Shown here: positions 10,507 through 19,201 of the stretch, piece by piece
Layout: each line of letters begins with the position of its first letter
Position numbering within the stretch: position 1 is the stretch's first letter
NCBI RefSeq assembly: GCF_003610295.1
Contig: NZ_RAPV01000002.1
Coordinates: 1 to 64,000, forward strand
Source: Paraburkholderia sp. BL23I1N1
Lineage (GTDB): Bacteria > Pseudomonadota > Gammaproteobacteria > Burkholderiales > Burkholderiaceae
Reading direction: 5' to 3'
DNA length: 64,000 nucleotides
Translations under genes and position numbers: made by a program
Notes under the pieces: model-generated
What the model saw: only the letters and a program-made list of their open reading frames with translations
Databases searched by the model: none
Told to the model about the DNA's origin: nothing

Positions 10507-10921
10507 TTAAAAAACCTGCCCTCAAAATTCCTCTTTCGCAGTTAATCAGTAGTTGCCCGCATTACTTAAAAAAGAAAAATCGGACTGCTCATCAACTGAC
10601 GGTAATTCATTCCCCAAATTGACCCGTACAGCATAGTTTTCCGCATAGGGAAATTCCGGATTTTTTCTCGAACGATCGTTCGAAGATGATAGAGCAATTT
10701 TGCCGCAACGCTTACCTGGCAAGGATGTGCGACGAAGCAACGGTGCCGCCGACGAAGCGAAAAATCCTTTTTTGTTTAAAAGGGCTCCCAAGCCCCTCGC
10801 TGTGCGCGTTCGACAAAAAATGCCCCGTTTGAATCGATCTTTTTAGACGGCTCATTCAATTGACAGGCATTAATCGCGCAGCGAAATTAGTTCGCACAAT
10901 TACATGAAGGGAGACAGCAGC
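10507..10921. other. A+T-richer intergenic region upstream of the lipoprotein genes
   Basis: About 400 bp with clearly lower GC than the neighbours. It contains a perfect 16-bp palindrome at 10668-10683. A short open frame on the minus strand (10791-10546) has no family-like features and is not called. Confidence 0.5.
10668..10683. promoter_or_regulatory. Perfect 16-bp palindrome, candidate operator
   Basis: TCGAACGATCGTTCGA is a perfect dyad with an AACGATCGTT core, the style of many TetR-family operators. It lies about 240 bp before the lipoprotein gene at 10922. No TetR gene is in the window, so the binding protein is unknown. Confidence 0.45.
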
Positions 10922-12280
10922 ATGTCGCACGGCATTACTCGGGGCCTGGCGATGGCCATTGCCACGGCCCCATTCATCATCGCTTGCGGCGGCGGCAAAG
11001 CCGACAATCCCGGCACGATCAGCGCACCGCAATGCTCGGGTTCGAGCTGCGGCGTGCAAGGTCCGCCGACTTCGAGCGCGAGCGCGACTGCGCTATGCCC
11101 TGCTACCGCCGACATCGTTAAAACGACGTATCTCGGTGGCGCGGGTAGCGGCGAAATCGTGCAGGTGAACATCGACGCGACCGCGATGACGTACACGCTG
11201 AAGTGGCTCGAGTCGCCGATTCCGTTGACGAGTGCCAGCGTCGAAATCACGCGAGCCGGTACGCAAATCACCGGCGCTTTGATCCACCCGCCGACCGGCA
11301 CGCTGCCGACAGCGGAACAGACCCGTTGCGCATTCGTTCTTGGTAAAGGCACAGGCACCGCCTCCGACGGCACCACGTACACGACGCCCGACTTCGTGAA
11401 CAATCCGAATCCGCCGACGATCCTCGTGGGGCAAGGCGTGGCCGGCGGCGGCATTCCAGGCGCAACGGTGCAATACGCCGGCGCGCTGGGGTTAGGTATT
11501 GGTGCTGTGAACAAGCGCCATTTCGACTTTTATCCGTTCCTCGGCTTCGCCAGCACCACAACCGACCTCACTAAGCTGACAGGCACCTACAACGGCTTGC
11601 TTTATCACCTCTCGCCGACCGCGAACTACGAAACCGTTGCCACCACCTCGGTAGAGACGTTCGATGCGAGCGGTAACTGCACGTCGTCGAGCTCGAGTGG
11701 CTGCCTGACGACCGGCGCCACACTCACGCTCAATAGCAACGGCTATTTCGACAGCGCGACTCCGCCGCAAATCGTCAACGGTGGCAATCCTGCGCCGCTG
11801 CGCACCGACAAATCAGGCACAGCTCACATGATCATCGGCCAGATCAACGGCGCAACTGTGCCGCTGGTGGTCCGCACCGGGCACGTCAAAATCGCCAGCC
11901 TGTCGGTCGACGACGAATCCGGCATCGCCATGCTCGCCGCAGCCACGCCGCTTGCGTCGGGCGGATTCGATGGCGGCTATGCCGGCGCGGACTCGAACTT
12001 CAAGTCCACCGCGACATTGATCCAGGGTGGTGTCGGCACCTTCATCAACCCGTCGACTTCTGCGGCGGAAGACGGCTTCGGCCTGGGCTACGGCTTGCCA
12101 AGCCCCGGACTGGTCGGCGTCCAGCAAGCAAATGGCCAGACCGGTTTCGCGATTGCCTCAGGCGGCCTGTACGCAATCGAAATTCAAGGCACCGTCAACG
12201 GCGGCATCACGCCGACGTCGGCCAATTCGGACACGCCAAACGCCCCCTACTTCGGCATCGGCTCGCAGATCAGCAAATAA
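10922..12280 (+). CDS. Surface lipoprotein of Burkholderia type (DUF2957-like), copy 1
   Basis: 452 residues from the ATG at 10922, which has AAGGGAG about 10 nt upstream; the in-frame ATG at 10904 is poorer. A signal sequence ends in the lipobox FIIAC followed by GGG, so it should be a lipid-anchored protein. The mature part is rich in Gly, Ser, Thr and Ala with beta-type segments such as LKWLESPIPLTSASVEITRA and DFYPFLGFASTTTDL. It is clearly a paralogue of the next gene (shared ESPIP, RAG, VAGGxIPGA, YPFxGF and ADDESGI-like motifs). Assignment to DUF2957 is from memory of the family. Function unknown. Confidence 0.75.
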   Translation: MSHGITRGLAMAIATAPFIIACGGGKADNPGTISAPQCSGSSCGVQGPPTSSASATALCPATADIVKTTYLGGAGSGEIVQVNIDATAMTYTLKWLESPIPLTSASVEITRAGTQITGALIHPPTGTLPTAEQTRCAFVLGKGTGTASDGTTYTTPDFVNNPNPPTILVGQGVAGGGIPGATVQYAGALGLGIGAVNKRHFDFYPFLGFASTTTDLTKLTGTYNGLLYHLSPTANYETVATTSVETFDASGNCTSSSSSGCLTTGATLTLNSNGYFDSATPPQIVNGGNPAPLRTDKSGTAHMIIGQINGATVPLVVRTGHVKIASLSVDDESGIAMLAAATPLASGGFDGGYAGADSNFKSTATLIQGGVGTFINPSTSAAEDGFGLGYGLPSPGLVGVQQANGQTGFAIASGGLYAIEIQGTVNGGITPTSANSDTPNAPYFGIGSQISK

Positions 12281-12380
12281 GGACCGGAGGACCGGCAGTT
12301 CGCAGTACGAGACATAAATAGAGCAAAAGGTGGCTGGACTGGGAGCCGGCCACACACAACGAGAAAATTCTGGAGGCGGT

Positions 12381-13628
12381 ATGAAATGGAGAATCCTTTC
12401 GGTGCTCGCTCTTGCAGCACCGTTGCTGGGGGCGTGCGGTGGCGGTGGCGGCAACGGCGATGGACCGGTGACCGAAGTCCGTCTCTGTCCTTCGTCGCTT
12501 GACTACAACACGGTGTTCACGGGTGGCGGCGGTGACGGCGAACTAGTCAAGCTGCAGATGGACACGACCAAGATGACCTGGCAAATCAGCTACATCGAGT
12601 CGCCGATCCCGGCGACCAACGGCACCGTCGCGCCGACGCGCGCCGGCCAGAGCGCGAGCGGCACGCTGACCCAGGAAACGCTGCTGCCAACCAACAAGCT
12701 CAACCAGTGCGCCTTCCGTTTGAACGGCGCCAGCCTTGACCCGAATCGCCCGGCGCGGATTTTCGTCGGCGAAGGCGTGGCGGGCGGCACGATTCCGGGG
12801 GCGGAAATCTCCTTCGCCGGGATTCTCGGCGTGGGCGCGGTGCCCGACACCACGTTCCCGTACTACCCGTTCATCGGTTTCTCGTCGATTGAAACGAACC
12901 TCGCGAACGTGGCCGGCACGTACAACCAGCTCGGCTACCACCAGGTTCCGTCGCAGAACTTCGCGCCGGTCGCGGTCGATACGAAGATCACGATCGACGC
13001 GGACGGCACGTGGACCGAGTGCGACAACTCCGGTGTCAACGCGGGCAAGTGCCAGCAGCCGGGTACGAACTTCGTACAGTCATCCGACGGCAGCGGCGCA
13101 TTCGAAACCGACAAGTTCCTGGGCCAGGCCAAACCGACGCTCGCCACGACGCCCAAGGCACGCGGCTACATGATCGTCGGCAAGCTGCGCAACCAGGTGG
13201 TGCCGATCCTGGTGCGAACCGGCGCGGCGAACTCGTCGGTGACGACGCCGGTGAACGGCGAACTCGGCCCGTATGCGGACGACGAATCGGGCATCTCGAT
13301 CCTGGCGCCGCAAACCTCGATCGCGGTGAACTCACAAAACGGTGAGTACATCGGTGTGGATAGCCAGTTCGACTATCGCACCACGGCGCTCGAAGGTACG
13401 CAGGCCACGCTGCTGGATCCGTTCAATGCATCGCAGGCATCGCTTGCGACGGCGCTGAATCTGGACTTCACGCAGACCGTACCGGGTGTGGTGACGACGA
13501 CGCACGTGGGCGCCTCGACCGGCACCACGCCGACCGGAAAGATGATCTTCACGGGTGGCGTGTTCGGCTACCTCGATCTGACCAACGCGGCCTCGCCGTA
13601 CTTCACGATTGGCGCCTTCGTCCAGTAA
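12381..13628 (+). CDS. Surface lipoprotein of Burkholderia type (DUF2957-like), copy 2
   Basis: 415 residues from the ATG at 12381, preceded by CTGGAGG. The lipobox is LLGAC followed by a Gly run. It aligns along its length with the preceding gene: GGGGDGELVKLQMDTTKMTW, YIESPIPATNGTVAPTRAG, IFVGEGVAGGTIPGAEISFA and YYPFIGFSSIETNL all have counterparts there, so the pair arose by tandem duplication followed by strong divergence. The spacing (100 bp) and shared direction suggest one transcript, continuing to the OmpW gene. Role unknown; an outer-membrane or surface location is inferred from the lipobox. Confidence 0.75.
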   Translation: MKWRILSVLALAAPLLGACGGGGGNGDGPVTEVRLCPSSLDYNTVFTGGGGDGELVKLQMDTTKMTWQISYIESPIPATNGTVAPTRAGQSASGTLTQETLLPTNKLNQCAFRLNGASLDPNRPARIFVGEGVAGGTIPGAEISFAGILGVGAVPDTTFPYYPFIGFSSIETNLANVAGTYNQLGYHQVPSQNFAPVAVDTKITIDADGTWTECDNSGVNAGKCQQPGTNFVQSSDGSGAFETDKFLGQAKPTLATTPKARGYMIVGKLRNQVVPILVRTGAANSSVTTPVNGELGPYADDESGISILAPQTSIAVNSQNGEYIGVDSQFDYRTTALEGTQATLLDPFNASQASLATALNLDFTQTVPGVVTTTHVGASTGTTPTGKMIFTGGVFGYLDLTNAASPYFTIGAFVQ

Positions 13629-13806
13629 TGGACGCTGCACGCGCCGACATGCAACACGGCGTTCGCGTCCCGGTTGCCGCTCACTGCGATAGCGCAGCGC
13701 GGCAGCCGGCGTTCACCGAATATCGAGCGCACCGGCCGGGCAGCGAACCCGCCGTCGCTCGCCGCGCGCGATGAACGCAGCGCGCGCCTCAGGAGGGAGG
13801 AGCAAC

Positions 13807-14631
13807 ATGAAAAAAATCTTTTTCGCGATACTGGCCATCTGCCTGTCAGCCAGTGCGCACGCACAACACGCGGGCGACAACGTCGCCGTGCTCGGCTGGT
13901 TCCATGTCATGCCGCAGGATTCGAGTTCGCCGCTGACCACCAACGTCGCTCCGACGCCGATCAATACACCGCTGCGTCTGCCGAGTTCGTTCACGTCCAG
14001 CGGCACATCGCTGTCGACCAATACGGCTAATACCGTTGGCCTCGTATTCAGCCACTACCTCACCGATCACATCGCCGTGTCGACGGTGGCGGGCGTGCCG
14101 CCGGTCTTCAAAATCTACGGGCACGGCACGATCAAGCCGCCGGGACCGGCAGGCGCGCTCGGCCAGCAGAATCTGGGCGATCCGCAGGCCAATCCGATCG
14201 TGAAGAGCGTGCGCCAGTGGAGCCCGGCGCTGCTGTTCCAGTACTACTTCAATGCGCCGACGGCCAAGTTCAGGCCGTTCGTCGGCATCGGTGTGTCGTA
14301 TAACTGGTTCTCCGACGTTCAACTGAGCCAGAACTTCGTGACCTCGACGCAGAACAATCTCGGCGCGGTGCTGGCGGCGGGGGCGGGCAAGCCGGGGCAG
14401 ACGCAGGTGTCGGCGAAGGCGTCGTCGTCGTGGCAGCCGGTGTTCAATGCAGGTCTCGCTTACAACATCACCGACCATTGGGGCCTCGTGGCATCGGTTA
14501 CGTACATTCCGTTGAAGACCACCTCGTCGGTCATCATCAAGGCGGCGGACGGCACGGAATTGAGCGTTTCGAAGGCGGAACTGAAAGCCGACCCGATCAT
14601 TTCGTTCCTGGCCGTCTCATACAAGTTCTAG
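13807..14631 (+). CDS. OmpW-family outer-membrane protein
   Basis: A 274-residue protein with a clear signal peptide (cleavage after SAHA) and a final Phe, as for outer-membrane barrels. Family-like parts are VFSHYLTDHIAVSTVAGVPP, LLFQYYFNAPTAKFRPFVG, GVSYNWFSDVQLS and DHWGLVASVTYIPLKT. OmpW forms an eight-strand barrel with a hydrophobic channel thought to pass small hydrophobic molecules. The ATG at 13807 has a very strong ribosome site (AGGAGGGAGGAG). It lies 178 bp after the second lipoprotein gene and is followed by a terminator, so it may close that transcript. Confidence 0.88.
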   Translation: MKKIFFAILAICLSASAHAQHAGDNVAVLGWFHVMPQDSSSPLTTNVAPTPINTPLRLPSSFTSSGTSLSTNTANTVGLVFSHYLTDHIAVSTVAGVPPVFKIYGHGTIKPPGPAGALGQQNLGDPQANPIVKSVRQWSPALLFQYYFNAPTAKFRPFVGIGVSYNWFSDVQLSQNFVTSTQNNLGAVLAAGAGKPGQTQVSAKASSSWQPVFNAGLAYNITDHWGLVASVTYIPLKTTSSVIIKAADGTELSVSKAELKADPIISFLAVSYKF

Positions 14632-14647
14632 GCTCGGCGCAGACACG

Positions 14648-14693
14648 ACAAAGCCGGCGGCCCCGTGGAAGGGGTCAGCCGGCTTTGTCTTTT
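14648..14693 (+). terminator. Terminator after the OmpW gene
   Basis: An 11-bp stem (ACAAAGCCGGC, 14648-14658, with 14678-14688) encloses a smaller GGCCCC/GGGGTC hairpin and is followed by a T-rich stretch. Confidence 0.75.
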
Positions 14694-14715
14694 CTGGAGC
14701 GAGGACGCTGGAATT

Positions 14716-15525
14716 TCAGGGCAAAAAAAGCCCGCCTAAGTGGGCGGGCTGAATCCATATCAGAGGAGACATGGAGGAGACAGGACGAACTATAGCAAAT
14801 GATTTGGTGCGTCGCAACATGCAAATTAGGGTTGACCCTCGGCGTTGTACAGATGCAACAAACCTGCCATGCGCAAGCCAGCCGTTCGCCTCGTGGCGCA
14901 CCAGCGCCATCATCGCGCCGAAGCCGACGAACACACCGCCCGTCAGACGATTGAATATCTTCGCGACGCTGCGGCTCTTCAACCTGGCGCCAATCCGCGT
15001 GCCGAAACCGGCGTACACCAGATACCAGCTCACCTCGATCACCGCGAAGGTGGCGACGAGCACGCCAAACTGCGGCAGCTTGGGCTGCGCCGCGTCAATG
15101 AACTGCGGCAACAACGCAGCGGCGAACAGAATGGCTTTCGGGTTGCTGCCCGCCACCAGGAAGCCATTGCGAAACAGCGCGAAGCGCGAGCGCGCGGGCC
15201 TCGCCGACAATTCGTTGACCGCGCCGGCAACGCCTTCGTCAGCGGGCGCCCGCCACGCCTTGATGCCCAGATAGACGAGGTACGCCGCACCGATCATCCG
15301 CAGTGCGTTGAACATTGCCGGCCACGCCTCGAGAAACACGCCGAGGCCCGCCGCGGACACCGCCAGCATCAACACCAGCGCCGACAGGCAGCCGGCCATG
15401 GTTGCGCTGGAGCGTCGCAAGCCGTGCTGGGCCCCGTGGGTCATCACTAGCAGCATGTTCGGACCCGGAATCGCGGAAATGACGAAAACAGTGGCGGCGA
15501 ACAGCCACCAGGTATGCAGACTCAT
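14716..15525 (-). CDS. LysE/RhtB-family amino-acid exporter with odd C-terminal extension
   Basis: An inner-membrane exporter of the LysE/RhtB type, usually 205-212 residues with six helices. The start at 15525 gives MSLHTWWLFAATVFVISAIP then GPNMLLVMTHGAQHGLRR, the family signature. Normal homology ends at GVFVGFGAMMALVRHEA (residue about 213), but the frame runs on for about 56 residues with no family character. It stops at 14716, beyond the hairpin and inside the T run of the terminator. Either the natural stop was lost or a base error near 14890 hides it. Substrate is not predictable. Confidence 0.82.
   Translation of the reverse strand: MSLHTWWLFAATVFVISAIPGPNMLLVMTHGAQHGLRRSSATMAGCLSALVLMLAVSAAGLGVFLEAWPAMFNALRMIGAAYLVYLGIKAWRAPADEGVAGAVNELSARPARSRFALFRNGFLVAGSNPKAILFAAALLPQFIDAAQPKLPQFGVLVATFAVIEVSWYLVYAGFGTRIGARLKSRSVAKIFNRLTGGVFVGFGAMMALVRHEANGWLAHGRFVASVQRRGSTLICMLRRTKSFAIVRPVSSMSPLIWIQPAHLGGLFLP
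14723..14750 (-). terminator. Terminator of the LysE-type gene (minus strand)
   Basis: An 8-bp stem AGCCCGCC/GGCGGGCT followed on the minus strand by seven Ts (As at 14723-14729). It overlaps the end of the LysE reading frame. Confidence 0.85.
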
Positions 15526-15604
15526 TGGGAACGACGCAGAAAGGGCTCGGGCGGCTATTATGCCCGCGCGCGCCCTGAAGCGCGCCCGCAAACCCCGCTC
15601 CCGC

Positions 15605-16474
15605 TCAGCGCCCTGCCCGCCGCGCCGCCACCTGCCCCAGCACCGCGAAGTCTTTCTCGCCGTCGCCATGCGCCACGGCTTCGATCAGGCTGTCGCGCAC
15701 CACGCTCGCGATCGGCAACGGCGTGTTGACCGCGTCGGCGGCCGCCAGCGCAAGACGCAAGTCCTTCAATCCGAGGCGCGCCTTGAACAGCGCCGGTTCG
15801 TAGCGCTGCTCCGCGATCAGCTTGCCGTAGCCCGAATAGACCGGTCCCGGGAACAGACCGCTCGTGATGACGTCGAGGAAATCCTGGATCGCAAGGCCGT
15901 GGCCGGTCACCAGCGTGGCGGCCTCGCCAAGCGTCTCGACCGCCGCGCCCAACATGAAGTTGGCCGCGAGTTTCATCACGTTCGCCTGCTGCGGCAGCGA
16001 GCCGATGCGCCAGGTTTTCTGGCCGACGGCGTCGAAAATCGGCTGCACGCGGTCGATCGACTCGGCCGGGCCGCCCGCCACGATCGTCAGCTTGCCGGCC
16101 GCCGCGACGTCGGGCCGCCCCATCACCGGCGCGGCGACGTAGTGGACCCCGCGCGAGGCGTGCGCCGTCGCCAGTTCTTCGGCCAGCGCCACCGAAATCG
16201 TCGCCATGTTCACGTGGATCAGACCGCGCGGGGCGTGTTCCAGCAGCGACGCGGTGATGACTTCGCGCAGCGCGGTATCGTCGGCGAGCATCGAGAACAC
16301 GGCGTCGCCAGCAAACGCTTCGGCCGGTGTCGCGACGATCCGCGCGCCTGCGTCGGCGAGCGATTGCGCGCGTTCCGGCGAGCGGTTCCACACGCGCACC
16401 TGGTGCCCGGCTTTCAAAATATTTGCAACCATCGCGGCGCCCATCTCGCCGAGACCGATAAAACCGATGTCCAT
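15605..16474 (-). CDS. NAD(P)-dependent beta-hydroxyacid dehydrogenase (3-hydroxyisobutyrate dehydrogenase/GLYR1 type)
   Basis: About 289 residues. The Rossmann start IGFIGLGEMGAAMVANILKAG, the substrate loop of the type APVMGRPDVAAAGKLTIVAGG and the catalytic Lys in ANVMKLAANFML are the family signatures. Such enzymes oxidise 3-hydroxy acids or reduce short aldehydes (succinic semialdehyde, glyoxylate) with NAD(P)H. I place the start at 16474 because GGAG lies 8 nt upstream; the ATG at 16486 adds only four residues. It sits 80 bp from the LysE gene, same strand, possibly co-transcribed. The exact substrate is unknown. Confidence 0.85.
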   Translation of the reverse strand: MDIGFIGLGEMGAAMVANILKAGHQVRVWNRSPERAQSLADAGARIVATPAEAFAGDAVFSMLADDTALREVITASLLEHAPRGLIHVNMATISVALAEELATAHASRGVHYVAAPVMGRPDVAAAGKLTIVAGGPAESIDRVQPIFDAVGQKTWRIGSLPQQANVMKLAANFMLGAAVETLGEAATLVTGHGLAIQDFLDVITSGLFPGPVYSGYGKLIAEQRYEPALFKARLGLKDLRLALAAADAVNTPLPIASVVRDSLIEAVAHGDGEKDFAVLGQVAARRAGR

Positions 16475-16568
16475 CTGTCGCTCCATCTTCTAAAGAACTG
16501 GAAGTAAAGCACACCCATGCGACACGTGCAGGACAGCGCGCAATTAAACACGGTGCGATACTGATGCC

Positions 16569-17324
16569 ATGGTCACCGCGACATTCCGCTTCTATGAGGA
16601 GCTGAACGACTTTCTCGCCCGGCCCCTGCGCCGGCGCGCGTTCAGTTACGCCTGCGCGCACGGCGCCACCGCGAAACATATGATCGAAGTACTCGGCGTG
16701 CCGCATACCGAGGTCGAACTGATTCTGGTCAACGGCGAGTCGGTCGGTTTCAATCATCCGCTGTCCGACGGCGATCGCATCGCCGTTTATCCGAAGTTTG
16801 AAGCGCTCGACATCCAACCGTTATTGCGTGTGCGCAAACGTCCGCTGCGCGTGGTGCGCTTCATTGCGGACGCGCATCTGGGCGGTCTTGCCCCGCTGCT
16901 GAGGCTGGCCGGCTTCGATACGCTGTACGACAACCACTTTCCCGACGCCGATATCGAGGCGCTCGCGGCCGCCCAACAGCGCATCGTATTGACACGCGAT
17001 CGGGAACTATTAAAACGCCGCACCATCACGCATGGCTGCTACGTACGCACGCTGCGGCCGCGCGAGCAATTGCGTGAAGTGTTTGAAAGGCTCGATCTGG
17101 CCGGCAGTGCACAGCCGTTCCGTTTGTGCCTGATGTGCAATGCGCCGCTTCGGCGCATTGCGAAGAATGAAGTCGGCAACCGGGCGCCCGATGGCGTGCT
17201 GGAACGGCATAACCAGTTCGTCACCTGCGACGTGTGCCAACGCGTATTCTGGGAAGGCACACACTGGCAACGCATGCGTGCGTTGATGGACAGCGTGGCC
17301 GGCGCACCGGAACGCCCCGTTTGA
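16569..17324 (+). CDS. Mut7-C RNase-domain protein with ubiquitin-like N-terminus
   Basis: 251 residues. Residues 1-85 match the Mut7-C ubiquitin-like module (LVNGESVGFNHPLSDGDRIA near its end). Residues about 95-245 match the PIN-like Mut7-C RNase domain: RFIADAHLGGLAPLLRLAGF with an acidic residue, VLTRDRELLKRR, and a zinc-ribbon pair CLMC and CDVC. These proteins are predicted ribonucleases of unknown target. It is divergent from the dehydrogenase gene with a 94-bp gap, and stands alone. Identity is sure at domain level only. Confidence 0.88.
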   Translation: MVTATFRFYEELNDFLARPLRRRAFSYACAHGATAKHMIEVLGVPHTEVELILVNGESVGFNHPLSDGDRIAVYPKFEALDIQPLLRVRKRPLRVVRFIADAHLGGLAPLLRLAGFDTLYDNHFPDADIEALAAAQQRIVLTRDRELLKRRTITHGCYVRTLRPREQLREVFERLDLAGSAQPFRLCLMCNAPLRRIAKNEVGNRAPDGVLERHNQFVTCDVCQRVFWEGTHWQRMRALMDSVAGAPERPV

Positions 17325-17461
17325 ACACCGCTCGACGGCTCAGACTCGGCGAGATCTGAGCACCGCGCCAACGCCGCACGGGTACGGAATCACCGCCGCT
17401 CGCTCGACGCCCGGCGCGATGCGTACAATGCGGGATTACTTATCTGGCAGAGGCTTTCCGT

Positions 17462-17740
17462 ATGACGATGAAAAAAACCGACCTTGAAAAGAACAAGGCA
17501 CTCAAGCTGAACAACGCAATGAAGCTGTCGACCGCCGACCGCTTCGGCAAAGCCGCTGCCGCCGACCCGAAGCTCGATCGCCGCGAACAGCGCAAGCTCG
17601 ACCAGGCGCAGGGCCTCGTCGCTTTTGCCTGCAAGCTGAATGGCGAGTTGGTCGAGGAATTGAAAGAACGGGCCGCCACGCATCCTGAAGGCATGTCCGG
17701 ACTGCTGAACGAGGTCATCAAGCGCGGCCTCGCGGGCTAA
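17462..17740 (+). CDS. Small protein with ribbon-helix-helix-like C-terminus
   Basis: 92 residues, very Lys/Ala-rich at the N-terminus. The C-terminal half (LVAFACKLNGELVEELKER then GMSGLLNEVIKRGLAG) has the strand-helix-turn-helix layout of ribbon-helix-helix DNA-binding proteins, but I cannot name a family. The ATG ACG ATG start leaves 17468 as an alternative. A strong terminator follows directly, supporting a real single-gene transcript. Function unknown. Confidence 0.65.
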   Translation: MTMKKTDLEKNKALKLNNAMKLSTADRFGKAAAADPKLDRREQRKLDQAQGLVAFACKLNGELVEELKERAATHPEGMSGLLNEVIKRGLAG

Positions 17741-17778
17741 AACGCCGCAAAAGACCGCGCAAGACCGTCGCCCAATAC

Positions 17779-17810
17779 AAAAAGGCCAGAGCACAAGCTC
17801 TGGCCTTTTT
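17779..17810 (+). terminator. Rho-independent terminator after the small gene
   Basis: A 14-bp stem (AAAAAGGCCAGAGC with its complement), a 4-nt ACAA loop and a T run. Confidence 0.93.
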
Positions 17811-17905
17811 GCTGGCGACATTTAACCGGCACTACGCTGCACTCGCCGGCTAGCGGCGCGCAGAAGAGAACCGGCAGGGTTCGCCCGACTAAACCAAGCG
17901 TGAGC

Positions 17906-18115
17906 TTAGTTTGCCGTGCCCTTGTCGTTCGTGCCAGCCGCCGAAGCGGCTGCCGAAACCGGAGCGCGCTTACCGTGCGTCTTCAGCTTCTTGACGTGGT
18001 GCTTCGGTGCGCTAGCTGCAGCGGCCGGTGCTGCTGCGTCCGATGCCTGTGCGAAAGCTTGAACGGAAACCAGCGCGATCGATGCTGCTGCGAGCGAGAC
18101 GATAACTTTTTTCAT
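17906..18115 (-). CDS. Small exported Ala/Lys/His-rich protein
   Basis: 69 residues from the ATG at 18115, which follows GGGGAAC. A classic signal peptide (MKKVIVSLAAASIALVSVQA, cleavage after AFA) is followed by an Ala-rich stretch and a short basic segment KHHVKKLKTHGKR. The composition is like that of small acid-shock-type or basic periplasmic proteins, common in Burkholderia, but no family can be named. It stands alone on the minus strand. Confidence 0.7.
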   Translation of the reverse strand: MKKVIVSLAAASIALVSVQAFAQASDAAAPAAAASAPKHHVKKLKTHGKRAPVSAAASAAGTNDKGTAN

Positions 18116-18341
18116 GTGTTGTTCCCCAAACCTGGACGACTGAGTCAATGTGAATGAAATAGCTGCACGGTGAAGCAGGCAGGGCTTGAGGCGCCTTCCC
18201 GCTCCCCGCGGGAGAGTATTACGCAGTGTAGGCGGTTTGTCATGCCCAAAACTCGATATGTATTTTCCGGGAGACAGCTGGCTTTCGTCATGCTTTCACT
18301 CGTTAAACAGGCCATATTGGGGAGATTACCTAGTCCCGCGT

Positions 18342-19094
18342 CTAGATGAGGTTTCGCAGCAGACTGGCGGTTTCCTGAAGGGTCGGCAGCACCCGGTGCA
18401 GCGCGGCATTCGCCGACTCCTGGCCGATCGGCATGCTCACGCTGATCGCCGCCACGACCGAGCCATGCCGGTCACGCAACGGCACTGCCACGCCACGCAT
18501 GCCCAATTCCAGTTGTTGATCGGTGACGACATACCCATCGCGGCGGATTTCGCCCAGCACTTCGCGCAAACGCTCGATGGTCGAATACGTATAGGGCGTG
18601 AATACCTTGATCAGATAGGACGCCAGCCACCGGTCGATGCTGTCGGACGCCTGGAAGGCCAGCAGGATCAAACCCGCCGACGACAACGGCGCGCTCGCCC
18701 GCGAGCCCAGCACGAAACCGACCGCCATCGCCCGGTTCACACCGTTGCGGGCGACATAGACCACGTCGTGTTCGTCGAGAATCGCAACCAGCGCGGTTTC
18801 CTGCAGGGTTGCAGTGATGCGCTGAAGAAACGGCTGCACGGTGCGCGGCAAGCGCGCCGAATCCAGATATGACTGACCGAGCCGCAATACGCGCGGCGCA
18901 AGCCAGAACAGCTTGCCGTCGGTATCCACATAGCCGAGTTCGCGCAGCGTCAGCAGATAGCGGCGCGCCGCCGTGCGCGAAAGCCCGGCGCGGGCGGCCA
19001 CCATGGTCGGCGTCATGCGCGCGTGCTCTTCGTCGAATGCTTCGATGATCGCCAGCGCCTTGGCGGCGCCCGCGATCCAGTCTTTCTCGTCCAT
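18342..19094 (-). CDS. IclR-family regulator, PcaR/PobR-like
   Basis: 250 residues: an N-terminal winged helix-turn-helix (residues about 8-65, with AKALAIIEAFDEEHARMTPT and GLSRTAARRYLLTLRELGY) and a C-terminal ligand-binding domain (residues about 80-250, with ALVAILDEHDVVYVARNGVN and DGYVVTDQQLELGMRGVAVP). The latter motif is typical of the PcaR/PobR/PcaU branch, which senses beta-ketoadipate pathway intermediates. No aromatic catabolic gene lies next to it, so the target and effector are unknown. Confidence 0.87.
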   Translation of the reverse strand: MDEKDWIAGAAKALAIIEAFDEEHARMTPTMVAARAGLSRTAARRYLLTLRELGYVDTDGKLFWLAPRVLRLGQSYLDSARLPRTVQPFLQRITATLQETALVAILDEHDVVYVARNGVNRAMAVGFVLGSRASAPLSSAGLILLAFQASDSIDRWLASYLIKVFTPYTYSTIERLREVLGEIRRDGYVVTDQQLELGMRGVAVPLRDRHGSVVAAISVSMPIGQESANAALHRVLPTLQETASLLRNLI

Positions 19095-19201
19095 TGCGTC
19101 TGCCTGAAAGTCAGTCGGCCCGGTGAATCAATGATGTCTTGCGTTGTCTGGCCATTGCGCGATTATCGCGCGAGTCGCTCGCTGTACGGGCTGCCGAAGA
19201 C

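Noticed and set aside
10546..10791. 81-codon minus-strand ORF before the lipoprotein genes
   Set aside because: No ribosome site and no conserved look; it overlaps the palindromic operator candidate in an A/T-rich regulatory region.
15558..16817. Longer minus-strand ORF overlapping the dehydrogenase in another frame
   Set aside because: Arg-rich without motifs; the 293-codon frame has a full Rossmann dehydrogenase signature.
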